64,000 bases of DNA from Streptomyces finlayi (GTDB lineage: Bacteria > Actinomycetota > Actinomycetes > Streptomycetales > Streptomycetaceae): contig NZ_CP045702.1 in the NCBI RefSeq assembly GCF_014216315.1, forward strand, positions 6,324,001 through 6,388,000, in the 5' to 3' direction. Below the pieces are notes generated by a model that was not told where the DNA came from, did no database searches, and worked only from the letters and a program-made list of their open reading frames with translations. The position numbers and the translations under genes were made by a program. Below, piece after piece: positions 51,217-59,007 of this stretch; the first letter of the stretch is position 1, and each line of letters begins with the position of its first letter.

Positions 51217-52736
51217 CGTCCGGCCTCCTGCGTGGTGTTGAGGATGTTCACGCCGCGGAAAAGGGCGGACGGGCAGCCGTGCGACACGGCGGCGACCTGG
51301 CCCGGCTGGGCCTTGCCGCAGTTGAACGCGCCGCCCAGGACGTACGTCTGCGGGCCGCCGACCTTCTCCATCGAGCCCCAGAAGTCGGTCGTCGTCGCCT
51401 GGTAGGCGACATCGCGGAGCTGACCGGCGAGCTTGCCGTTCTCGATCCGGAAGAAGCGCTGCCCGGTGAACTGGAAGTTGTAGCGCTGCATGTCGATCGA
51501 CCACGAGCGGTCGCCGACCACATAGATCCCGCGCTCCACACCGCCGATCAGATCCTCGGTGGACAGCCCGCCGGGATCCGGCGCCAGCGACACGTTCGCC
51601 ATGCGCTGCACGGGCACATGGCCGGGGGAGTCCGCGTACGCGCACCCGTTGGAGCGGCCGAGGCCCGTGAGCTTCGCGATCCGGCGGTCCAGCTGGTAGC
51701 CGACGAGCGTCCCGTCCTTCACGAGGTCCCACGACTGCGCCTCGACGCCCTCGTCGTCGTACCCGATGGTCGCGAGCCCGTGCTCGGCGGTGCGGTCACC
51801 CGTCACGTTCATGACGGGGGAGCCGTACGTGAGCTTCCCCAGCTGGTCGAAGGTGGCGAACGACGTTCCCGCGTACGCCGCCTCGTACCCCAGCGCCCGG
51901 TCGAGCTCGGTGGCGTGGCCGATCGACTCGTGGATGGTCAGCCAGAGATTGGACGGGTCGACGACCAGGTCGTACGACCCCGCCTCGACGCTCGGCGCCC
52001 GCATCTTCTCGGCGAGCAGCCCCGGAATCCGCTCCAGCTCGGCGTCCCAGTCCCAGCCGGTGCCCGTCAGGTACTCCCAGCCCCGCCCGACCGGCGGCGC
52101 GATGGTCCGCATCGAGTCGAACTCGCCGGTCGTCCCGTCCACGGCCACCGCCGTGAGCTGAGGATGCACCCGCACCCGCTGCTGGGTGGTGACGGTGCCC
52201 GCGGTGTCCGCGTAGAACTTGTTCTCGTGGACGGTCATCAGTGAGGCGTCCACATGCGCGACGCCCTCGGCGCCCAGGAGCCGGCCGCTCCACTCGGCGA
52301 GCAGCGCCGTCTTCTCCTCGTCCGGTACGGAGAACGGGTCGGTCTCGTACGCCGAGACCCAGGTCCGCTCCCCGTGCGAGGGCTCGTCGGCCAGCTCCAC
52401 CCGCTCGTCCGAACCGGCCGACGCGATCACCTTCGCCGACAGCTTGGCCATGGCCACGGCCTGTGAGGCCACCTTCGCCGCGGCGTCCATCGTCAGATCC
52501 ACCCCGGACGCGAACCCCCACGCCCCGCCGTGCACGACACGGACCGCGTACCCGAGGTCGGTGCTGTCCGACGAACCGGACGGCCGGGCGTCACGGAGCC
52601 GCCAGCCGGCGCTCCGCACCCGCTCGAACCGGAAATCCGCGTGCACCGCACCGAGCGCGCGGGCGCGTGCGAGCGCCGCGTCGGCGAGGGCACGCAGCGG
52701 CAGCGCCAGGAATGACTGATCTACCTCGTGGGCCAC
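51213..52736 (-). CDS. TldD-like zinc metallopeptidase subunit
   Basis: 507 residues from GTG 52736. The zinc motif is HESIGH at residues 269-274 in NLWLTIHESIGHATELDRALGYEAAYAG. The C-terminal part has GIYVVGDRSWSIDMQRYNFQFTGQRFFRIENGKLAGQLRDVAY. A longer in-frame start at 52850 is rejected for lack of similarity; AGAAGGGGG lies before the GTG. Forms a heterodimer with the downstream subunit. Left border of the accessory island. Confidence 0.92.
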   Translation of the reverse strand: MAHEVDQSFLALPLRALADAALARARALGAVHADFRFERVRSAGWRLRDARPSGSSDSTDLGYAVRVVHGGAWGFASGVDLTMDAAAKVASQAVAMAKLSAKVIASAGSDERVELADEPSHGERTWVSAYETDPFSVPDEEKTALLAEWSGRLLGAEGVAHVDASLMTVHENKFYADTAGTVTTQQRVRVHPQLTAVAVDGTTGEFDSMRTIAPPVGRGWEYLTGTGWDWDAELERIPGLLAEKMRAPSVEAGSYDLVVDPSNLWLTIHESIGHATELDRALGYEAAYAGTSFATFDQLGKLTYGSPVMNVTGDRTAEHGLATIGYDDEGVEAQSWDLVKDGTLVGYQLDRRIAKLTGLGRSNGCAYADSPGHVPVQRMANVSLAPDPGGLSTEDLIGGVERGIYVVGDRSWSIDMQRYNFQFTGQRFFRIENGKLAGQLRDVAYQATTTDFWGSMEKVGGPQTYVLGGAFNCGKAQPGQVAAVSHGCPSALFRGVNILNTTQEAGR

Positions 52737-52883
52737 GAAGGGCCCCCCTTCTCTCTGAAGTACTTCGGAGAGAACCATGCAACGGACTGTCTCCGGTCGG
52801 CTACACGTTTCCCACCCCACAGGTGGTCCGGACGGAGGAGGCCACACCACAGCCAGTGGCGCCCCACCTCCAAGCCCGGTCCT

Positions 52884-53468
52884 TCAGGGCCGGGTCAAGT
52901 TGACTGCGTGTTGGGGGCGGATGAGTACCGCCTGCCGGGCCTGCCGTACCTCGGCAAGGGCCGCAACCTCTCCGGGTGTGCGGGTGGGTGCGTCGGCGGC
53001 GATGGTTTCCCGCGTATACGAGGCGGTCTGCAGGAGCCCGGGAACCAGTAGCGGTGCGAACTCATGGACGTTGGCGGCGTCGGACTCAAGAGAGATGTAG
53101 TCCGCATAGGCCGGGGCGACGACCCCGCTGTAGGTCTGCCACCAGCCCTGCTTGCGCGCGTCCTTGGCCAGTCCTTCGAGGGCGGATACGACTTCGCGGT
53201 CAACCAGCCGTACGACTGGAGCAGGGCAGCCACCTCGGCGGGACGGATGTGTCCGTTGGCCGTCTCGATGCGGGACAGCTTGGCCGCCGGGGTGTGGGTC
53301 AAGCCCCATCACCCGGATCAGCGCGACTTCCCGCACCGGGCGGGGGTCCAACTCGATGACCCCACTGCCGAATCCGGTCGTGGGCTGCCTCTCATGGACT
53401 TTCTCGCGCCGGGCTGGGACGTCACTCTGACGCCCGTCGGCAAACAGATCTGCTGCCTGCTCCCACAT
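52884..53468 (-). pseudogene. XRE/DUF5753 regulator, frameshifted and truncated
   Basis: The recognisable order is an XRE helix-turn-helix, then DUF5753. Reading minus strand, frame A gives an N-terminal part ending REVALIRVMG. Frame B then supplies HTPAAKLSRIETANGHIRPAEVAALLQSYG, and frame A resumes with DREVVSALEGLAKDARKQGWWQTYSGVVAPAYADYISLE. The first shift is one extra base near 53301, the second two extra bases near 53205, so frame A stays open but carries about 38 wrong residues. It ends early (NLTRP) inside DUF5753, whose family continues for about 80 residues more. Likely non-functional. Confidence 0.7.
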
Positions 53469-53560
53469 GGCCGTAACTGATCGAATCCAGGTTCAATCGT
53501 CGTATCGACGTGCGATTTGGCGGGTTGTCAGTCTCTCGATGTAGTCTCTCCGTCACGCCG

Positions 53561-53575
53561 AGTTGACGTTCAACT
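53561..53575. promoter_or_regulatory. palindromic operator candidate
   Basis: AGTTGA CGT TCAACT, a 6-base inverted repeat with a 3-base centre, 35 bases before the HicA-like ATG. It overlaps TTGACG, which could be a -35. A DNA-binding partner (the 297-aa HTH protein) or the broken XRE protein might use it. Confidence 0.35.
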
Positions 53576-53609
53576 GTGTTGCCGGCGCCGAGCGTTGGGG
53601 AGACGGTGC

Positions 53610-53885
53610 ATGGTCGGGCGAGAGTTGTCACCGGCGGATCACCAGGACAAAGAGATCCGCATAGTCCTCAAGCGGCTGATAGCTGAAGGCTGGACTCTGC
53701 ATAAGGAGGGGCACTGGGGCCGCCTGTACTGCCCCTGCCCCGAAGGAGGCTGCCTCACCATCCCGGTCCCGGGCACGGCGAAGAACCCGGGAGGCATGGC
53801 GCGCAAGCTCGCATGGCGGGCGAAGCGCTGCCCGCTCCCCAAAGGTGACCCGCGCCGCACCCCTGGTGGGGATGTTGTCGTTTGA
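53610..53885 (+). CDS. HicA-like protein (candidate mRNA interferase)
   Basis: 91 residues. After an acidic N-terminal helix (PADHQDKEIRIVLKRLIAEGW) comes TLHKEGHWGRLYCPCPEGGCLTIPVPGT, which aligns by eye with the HicA dsRBD-like fold. H35 is at the place of the HicA catalytic His, but the usual GSH serine is replaced (EGH). Helix ARKLAWRAKRC follows. Three added Cys (41, 43, 48) may bind metal. The ATG at 53610 has GGGGAGA upstream. It precedes a HTH protein by 95 bases, in the toxin-first order of hicAB. Confidence 0.6.
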   Translation: MVGRELSPADHQDKEIRIVLKRLIAEGWTLHKEGHWGRLYCPCPEGGCLTIPVPGTAKNPGGMARKLAWRAKRCPLPKGDPRRTPGGDVVV

Positions 53886-53980
53886 CAACACATGGGTCCT
53901 GGGTAAGTCTGCCTCGCAGGGGTGGCGAACCCTGGCGCGCAGGCATGTGACAGCACAGCCAAAGGGGGGACGAGGGCGAG

Positions 53981-54874
53981 ATGGAGTACGAGTTTCTGTT
54001 CGTCGTGGACGGCATCAGCGTGGACGACGACCTGGCGGTCGGCGTCATTTTCGACGAGTTCGACGGACTGCTCACTCAGCACAGGGACAAGCACCTGCTG
54101 GACCTGTCCGAGTCGGGGGACAGCGCCATCGACGCCGCGCACCGCCTGGTCGTACGACTGAGAAGCGCTCTGCCCCGGCTACGGCTGCTGCGGCTGGACC
54201 CGGATCTGGTGGGCGTGTCGGATATTGCCGAGCGGACGGGCCGCAGCCGTCAGAACGTACTCCAATGGGTGAACGGGGAGCGGCGAGCGGACGCGGGTGC
54301 CTTCCCGGACCCGGAGGGCACGGTCGGGCGCTCACTCGTCTGGCGCTGGGCCGAGATCAACGCCTGGCTGGCCGGCATCGGTGAGCGTGTCGGTGACGCG
54401 GGAGCGACCCGCGAGGACGCGCTGCACATCGACTTCATGCTGCCCCGCTGGCAACAGGTGCTTGACGACGGCTTGCCGATCGTGCGGTTCGTGCACGCGC
54501 GGGAGGACGAGCGGTCAGGCGACCGGGCAGGCGTGGAGCGCCTGCTGGACGGCACCTTCTCCGCCCCCGGGCTGCTGGAAATGATCTCTGCCTTTCCCCG
54601 GGCGGAAAGGCAGAGCCTGACCGTGGTCTGTGCGGTACTGCCCGACCGGCTCAGCGATGTGGTGTCGAAGGTCCGCAAGGACGAGACCTGCGTGCTGCTC
54701 GCCTTTCAGGGCCCGAAGAACGAGCTGTGGCTCACACCGATCGCCGCACGTGAGATTCCAGGATCACGGCCCGTATCGGAACTGGGGCTCGGCGACGACG
54801 CGACCGTCGGTGACCTGCTGCTGGTCACCGTGAACGGCGCCGTGGAGCCGACCACACCCGTCGCCCTCGACTGA
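53981..54874 (+). CDS. HTH protein paired with the HicA-like gene (candidate antitoxin/regulator)
   Basis: 297 residues. Residues 1-70 (MEYEFLFVVDGISVDDDLAVG, then DSAIDAAHRLVVRLRSAL) look like a small alpha/beta domain that may play the HicB-like role. Residues 78-130 contain a MerR/AlpA-type HTH: VSDIAERTGRSRQNVLQWVNGER and GRSLVWRWAEINAWL. Residues 140-297 are an unrecognised extension with beta-rich character ending VGDLLLVTVNGAVEPTTPVALD. Antitoxin function is inferred from order and the HTH. A 12-bp perfect hairpin lies within the gene at 54586-54615. Confidence 0.6.
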   Translation: MEYEFLFVVDGISVDDDLAVGVIFDEFDGLLTQHRDKHLLDLSESGDSAIDAAHRLVVRLRSALPRLRLLRLDPDLVGVSDIAERTGRSRQNVLQWVNGERRADAGAFPDPEGTVGRSLVWRWAEINAWLAGIGERVGDAGATREDALHIDFMLPRWQQVLDDGLPIVRFVHAREDERSGDRAGVERLLDGTFSAPGLLEMISAFPRAERQSLTVVCAVLPDRLSDVVSKVRKDETCVLLAFQGPKNELWLTPIAAREIPGSRPVSELGLGDDATVGDLLLVTVNGAVEPTTPVALD

Positions 54875-54901
54875 ACACTCCGCGGCTCCACGAAAGGAAG
54901 T

Positions 54902-55442
54902 TGAGCCCACCGCATTCGCGATCAGTGCCCGTGCCGTCCGTCTGGCAGCGACCGTCCTCGCCGAGCATCTCCCGGACGGCCTTCCCTTCCGCGAAGCGAA
55001 GCGGTTGATCCACCTGGCCGATCCTGCCCTGGCGGGCGACTGGGTTGCCGCTCGTGGCCCAGGGCGAAGAGCGATGTGGACACCAATCTCGGCTACACCG
55101 CGACCTCGCTGAGCAAGGCCGGGTGGCTGACCCGTGCCAACCGCATCTGGCGGCTGACCGGGCTTGGCCAAGGAAGCGCTCGGGCACTACCCGGACGAGA
55201 TGACTTTCCTCTGGGAGGCGCACGCGCGCTACGACTACTGGCCGGCCGGCGGACCGGCTTCGATGCCGCCGCCAAGATCCTGTCCACGCTGCCCGACGAA
55301 CGGTGGGTGAGTCTGGAGGACCTGGCCGGGATCATCGATGAGGTGTGTCCTGGTGGCGCGAGTGCGCACGTGTCGCACGGGCAAGTGATCGAGGCGTTGG
55401 TGGCCAACGGGCTGACCGCGCCCGCGCAATTGGTGCGGGTCG
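54902..55442 (+). pseudogene. winged-helix (Mrr-N-like) gene remnant with several frameshifts
   Basis: Segments that read well as protein lie in different frames. 54909 onward gives FAISARAVRLAATVLAEHLP; from about 55067 another frame gives KSDVDTNLGYTATSLSKAGWLTRANRIWRL; near 55165-55255 a third gives AKEALGHYPDEMTFLWEAHARYDYW; then the second returns with FDAAAKILSTLPDERWVSLEDLAGIIDEV. The tract NLGYTATSLSKAGWL-IWRLTGLG resembles the winged-helix N-terminal domain of Mrr-type restriction proteins. At least three shifts are needed, so it is broken. No catalytic domain is present. Confidence 0.5.
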
Positions 55443-55658
55443 GTGACTGGGCCCGCACCTGTCGGGCGTATCGAAGCCCGCGATTGTGGCGACCGGGTCG
55501 ATGTCATAGAGGTGGACGGAGCTCTCCAGATCGTGCGCGTGGGCGAGGCGGAGACGCCCGGAGAACGGCTGGTCCGGCGGATGCGGGACAGCAGGGTCAG
55601 TCAGGACGTGGAAGGCATGTCCACCGACGAGATCATGGAGATGCTGCGTGGCGAGTGA
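55443..55658 (+). CDS. AbrB/VapB-like antitoxin, N-terminus truncated or altered
   Basis: 71 residues from a GTG. GDRVDVIEVDGALQIVRVGE matches the second half of an AbrB/MazE-type swapped-hairpin domain, and GERLVRRMRDSRVSQDVEGMSTDEIMEMLRGE the toxin-binding tail common next to PIN toxins. The expected first half of the domain (start of the DNA-binding barrel) is replaced by TGPAPVGRIEARDC, directly following the remnant gene. Overlaps the PIN gene by 11 bases. May neutralise toxin but bind DNA poorly. Confidence 0.6.
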   Translation: MTGPAPVGRIEARDCGDRVDVIEVDGALQIVRVGEAETPGERLVRRMRDSRVSQDVEGMSTDEIMEMLRGE

Positions 55659-56094
55659 GCCTGCCCGGCGGCTCGTCCGCGACAGCGCACCCCCGGCCGT
55701 GCTCGTCGATTCGCGCGTCATCCTCGACGTCGTCACCGGTGATCCCCGATGGTGCGAGTGGTCCGCCGGCAAGATCGCTGAGGCCAGGGATGACGGAGCC
55801 CTGGTCATCAACCCGGTCATCTACTCGGAGATCTCCGTCGGCTACGACTCGGTCGAGTTGCTGGACGGCATGCTCGGCTCGGACTACGAACGCCATCCGT
55901 TGCCCTGGACTGCTGGCTTCCTGGCCGGCAAGGCGTTCAAGCGGTATCGCGCGAACGGCGGGCAGAAGCGTTCTCCGCTGCCCGATTTCTACATCGGGGC
56001 GCACGCGGCGGTCGCCGGATATCGTCTGCTCACCCGTGACGCGGCGCGGTACCGCACGTATTTTCCCCGCCTCGAAGTGATCGCGCCGGACTGA
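55648..56094 (+). CDS. PIN-domain VapC-like ribonuclease toxin
   Basis: 148 residues. The acidic PIN residues are in place: D21 in AVLVDSRVILDVV, E61 in NPVIYSEIS, D113 in PLPDFYIGAHAAVAGY and D131 in LLTRDAARYRTYFP. The family cleaves tRNA or mRNA and is controlled by the preceding antitoxin, with the order antitoxin-toxin and overlap giving coupling. GTG start at 55648. The frame is intact, unlike neighbours on the left. Confidence 0.88.
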   Translation: MASEPARRLVRDSAPPAVLVDSRVILDVVTGDPRWCEWSAGKIAEARDDGALVINPVIYSEISVGYDSVELLDGMLGSDYERHPLPWTAGFLAGKAFKRYRANGGQKRSPLPDFYIGAHAAVAGYRLLTRDAARYRTYFPRLEVIAPD

Positions 56095-56232
56095 CCGGGA
56101 CGTTCAGCCGGGCGGCGACTGTAGGAACCCGACAGAGGCCGCCCGTCGGCGCTGTCAGAGGGCGATTCTCTGTAGGCGGCCCGGTACCGATAGGTTTTCG
56201 ATGTACCAGACCGCCAAGGAAAGGGTGATCCG

Positions 56233-56952
56233 TTGAGCCGCTCGGTTCTCGTCACCGGAGGAAACCGGGGCATCGGCCTCGCCATCGCCCGCGCTTTCGC
56301 CGACAACGGCGACAAGGTCGCGATCACCTACCGCTCCGGCGAGCCGCCGAAGGAACTCACCGAGGCGGGCTGCCTGGCCGTCCGTTGCGACATCACGGAT
56401 ACCGAGCAGGTGGAGCAGGCCTACAAGGAGATCGAGGAGAAGCACGGTCCCGTCGAGGTACTGGTCGCCAACGCCGGTATCACCAAGGACCAGTTGCTCA
56501 TGCGGATGTCCGAGGAGGACTTCACGTCCGTACTCGACACCAACCTCACCGGCACCTTCCGGGTCGTCAAGCGCGCCAACCGCGCCATGCTGCGCGCCAA
56601 GAAGGGCCGTGTCGTCCTGATCTCCTCCGTCGTGGGCCTCCTCGGCTCGGCGGGACAGGCGAACTACGCCGCTTCCAAGGCGGGCCTCGTCGGCTTCGCC
56701 CGGTCGCTGGCCCGTGAGCTCGGCTCGCGGAACATCACTTTCAACGTCGTCGCGCCCGGGTTTGTCGACACCGACATGACCCAGGCGCTCACCGAGGAGC
56801 AGCGCAAGGGCATCGTCGCCCAGGTGCCGCTCGGCCGCTACGCGCAGCCCGGGGAGATCGCCGCAGCGGTGCGCTTCCTCGCCTCCGACGACGCCTCGTA
56901 CATCACTGGAGCCGTCATCCCCGTTGACGGCGGATTGGGCATGGGTCACTGA
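56233..56952 (+). CDS. fabG: 3-oxoacyl-ACP reductase FabG
   Basis: 239 residues, SDR family. Cofactor motif TGGNRGIGLAIARAF, NAG motif VANAGITKDQ, catalytic Ser-Tyr-Lys in LISSVVGLLGSAGQANYAASKAGLVGF. TTG start at 56233 with AAGGAAAGGGTG upstream. The gene is 6 bases before fabI, like mabA-inhA of mycobacteria, so it acts in type II fatty acid synthesis. Confidence 0.95.
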   Translation: MSRSVLVTGGNRGIGLAIARAFADNGDKVAITYRSGEPPKELTEAGCLAVRCDITDTEQVEQAYKEIEEKHGPVEVLVANAGITKDQLLMRMSEEDFTSVLDTNLTGTFRVVKRANRAMLRAKKGRVVLISSVVGLLGSAGQANYAASKAGLVGFARSLARELGSRNITFNVVAPGFVDTDMTQALTEEQRKGIVAQVPLGRYAQPGEIAAAVRFLASDDASYITGAVIPVDGGLGMGH

Positions 56953-56957
56953 TCACC

Positions 56958-57725
56958 ATGAGCGGAATTCTCGACGGCAAGCGCATTCTCATCACGGGTG
57001 TGCTGATGGAGTCCTCCATCGCCTTCCACACCGCGAAGGTGGCCCAGGAGCAGGGCGCCGAGGTCATCCTCACCGCCTGGCCGCGGCCCACGCTGACCGA
57101 ACGCATCGCCAGGAAGCTGCCGAAGCCGGCGAAGGTCATCGAGCTGGACGTGACCAACGACGAGCACCTGGACCGCCTGGCCGGTCTGGTCCGCGACGAG
57201 CTCGGCTCGCTCGACGGTGTCGTGCACTCCATCGGCTTCGCGCCGCAGGACGCGCTCGGCGGCAACTTCCTCAACACCCCCTTCGAGTCGGTCGCCACGG
57301 CCATGCACGTCTCGGCGTTCTCCCTGAAGTCGCTCGCCATGGCCTGCAAGCCGCTGATGAGCGACGGCGGCTCGATCGTCGGTCTCACCTTCGACGCGCA
57401 GTACGCCTGGCCGCAGTACGACTGGATGGGCCCGGCCAAGGCCGCGCTGGAGGCCACCTCCCGCTACCTCGCCCGTGACCTGGGCAAGGACGGCCTGCGC
57501 TGCAACCTGATTTCCGCCGGACCGCTCGGTTCCATGGCCGCCAAGTCGATCCCGGGCTTCTCGGAGCTCGCGGACGTCTGGAACCACCGCTCTCCGCTGG
57601 CGTGGGACATGAACGACCCGGAGCCGGCCGGCCGCGGTGTCGTCGCGCTCCTCTCGGACTTCTTCCCGAAGACCACGGGCGAGATCATCCACGTCGACGG
57701 CGGCGTGCACATGATGGGCGCCTGA
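56958..57725 (+). CDS. fabI: enoyl-ACP reductase FabI (InhA-like)
   Basis: 255 residues. Starts MSGILDGKRILITGVLMESSIAFHTAKVAQEQGA, with GFAPQDALGG, and the catalytic Tyr/Lys region in FDAQYAWPQYDWMGPAKAALEATSRYLARDLG. C-terminus HVDGGVHMMGA is typical of InhA. NADH-dependent last reduction of fatty acid elongation. Follows fabG by 5 bases and ends at a perfect terminator. Confidence 0.96.
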   Translation: MSGILDGKRILITGVLMESSIAFHTAKVAQEQGAEVILTAWPRPTLTERIARKLPKPAKVIELDVTNDEHLDRLAGLVRDELGSLDGVVHSIGFAPQDALGGNFLNTPFESVATAMHVSAFSLKSLAMACKPLMSDGGSIVGLTFDAQYAWPQYDWMGPAKAALEATSRYLARDLGKDGLRCNLISAGPLGSMAAKSIPGFSELADVWNHRSPLAWDMNDPEPAGRGVVALLSDFFPKTTGEIIHVDGGVHMMGA

Positions 57726-57738
57726 CCTCCCGTCTCTC

Positions 57739-57776
57739 ATGAGGGCCGCGTACCGGTACCGGTACGCGGCCCTCAT
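57739..57776. terminator. 38-base perfect palindrome terminator
   Basis: ATGAGGGCCGCGTACCGGT followed directly by its complement, with no loop mismatch, 13 bases after the fabI stop. The most regular hairpin of the window. Confidence 0.8.
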
Positions 57777-57890
57777 GCGTCCCGGTACGCGCGTTCGCCC
57801 GGCCCCGCGCTCCGAGTCGAAAAGATGGCCCGTCCACCGCAGACTGTGGAGGAACCGGACTTCTGGTCAGGCCGCGGGGAGGAGACTGCT

Positions 57891-58259
57891 GTGCGCCCCA
57901 CACTTCGCCGAACCTCGGCCCTGCTGGCCGTCTCGGCCGCCCTCGCCGCTCTCGTCACCCCCGTCGGCGTGTACGCGGCGAACCGGGCCGCCTCCGGAGC
58001 AGCGGCCCCCCTCGCCCCCACCCCGGAGCCCTCGGGCTCGGAATGCCGTACGTCGGTCGAGGGCTCCCGCGTCATCGCGTACTGCCACAACCCGTACCCC
58101 TCCATCGACCTCGTGCGGCTCCACACCGAGTGCGACCGCTGGTGGGACGTCGACGCGGACGGCAAGGCGGTAGCGGTGGAGCCGGGCCGGACCGTACGGC
58201 TCGACGACCGCTGCTGGAAAGAGGTCGCCTCGGCCTGGGTCAGCCACCAGCCGGGCTAG
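57891..58259 (+). CDS. secreted or membrane-anchored hypothetical protein
   Basis: 122 residues from GTG 57891 with GGAGGAG ahead. N-terminal signal or anchor (RRTSALLAVSAALAALVTPVGVYAAN). Mature part has four Cys (ECRTS, AYCHNP, TECDRWW, DRCWKE) that could form two disulfides, and a Trp-rich surface. No family recognised. Convergent with the GntR gene by 17 bases. Confidence 0.75.
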   Translation: MRPTLRRTSALLAVSAALAALVTPVGVYAANRAASGAAAPLAPTPEPSGSECRTSVEGSRVIAYCHNPYPSIDLVRLHTECDRWWDVDADGKAVAVEPGRTVRLDDRCWKEVASAWVSHQPG

Positions 58260-58276
58260 AGGGTGCCGGGCACGGC

Positions 58277-58951
58277 TCAGACCCGGTCCACCAAGCAGCT
58301 CAGGGCGTGGCTCGCGGCCTCCGCCGCCGCGGTCTCGGCGTCACCCGCACGGATCGCCTCGACCAGCCGCGCGTGGTCCATGTGCTTCTCCGGCCGCAGC
58401 TCGGGGCCGACGTCGTCGCGGAGATAGTCGCGCAGCAGATCACCCAGGTCCGCGTAGAGCTCCGTCAGCACGTCGTTGTGCGAGGCGGCGACCACGGCCA
58501 GATGCAGGGTCGCGTCCGCCGCGACGAACGCCTCCGCGTCCCCCGTGGCCCATGCCTCCTCGCGCCGGGTCATCAGCGCGTCGAGCTGGCGCATGTCGCG
58601 CTCCGTACGCCGGACGGCGGCCAGCCGGGCCGCCGAGGACTCCAGCGTCGAGCGCAGCTCGGCGACATGGCGCGGATCGGCGGAGGCGAAGCGCCGGTGC
58701 ATGACCCCGGCCAGCTCACTGGTCGCGACGACATACGTGCCGGAACCCTGCCGGATGTCCAGGAGACCGTTGTGCGCGAGTGCGCGCACCGCCTCGCGGA
58801 CGGTGTTGCGGGCCACCCCGAGCTGTTCGACCAGCTCGGGTTCGGTGGGGATCCGTGACCCCACGGGCCACTCGCCCGAGGTGATCTGATTCCTCAGCTG
58901 GGCAATCACCTGGTCGGCGAGTGCCGAACGCCGCGGAGACGTCAGCGCCAT
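58277..58951 (-). CDS. FadR-subfamily GntR transcriptional regulator
   Basis: 224 residues from ATG 58951. N-terminal winged helix: LADQVIAQLRNQITSGEWPVGSRIPTEPELVEQLGVARNTVREAVRALAHNGLLDIRQGSGTYV. The C-terminal all-helical FCD domain has RRTERDMRQLDALMT, FVAADATLHLAVVAASHN (D, H ligands) and MDHARLVEAIRAGD. Divergent from the MFS gene with palindromes between, so it probably represses that transporter and itself; ligand unknown. Confidence 0.92.
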   Translation of the reverse strand: MALTSPRRSALADQVIAQLRNQITSGEWPVGSRIPTEPELVEQLGVARNTVREAVRALAHNGLLDIRQGSGTYVVATSELAGVMHRRFASADPRHVAELRSTLESSAARLAAVRRTERDMRQLDALMTRREEAWATGDAEAFVAADATLHLAVVAASHNDVLTELYADLGDLLRDYLRDDVGPELRPEKHMDHARLVEAIRAGDAETAAAEAASHALSCLVDRV

Positions 58952-58967
58952 GGTGCTCCTTGTTCGG

Positions 58968-59004
58968 GATTGGACAACCAATCATCCCATGATTCTATGA
59001 TGGG
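58968..59004. promoter_or_regulatory. operator palindromes between the GntR and MFS genes
   Basis: GATTGG-ACAA-CCAATC (58968-58983) and CCCAT-9nt-ATGGG (58986-59004). FadR-type regulators often use TNGT/ACNA or TTGG/CCAA palindromes of such size in the divergent promoter. Their location 3 bases from the MFS ATG suggests repression of the transporter. Confidence 0.6.
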
Positions 59005-59007
59005 CAG

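Noticed and set aside
52860..56100. Prophage or integrative element
   Set aside because: No integrase, phage structural gene, tRNA or flanking direct repeat seen.
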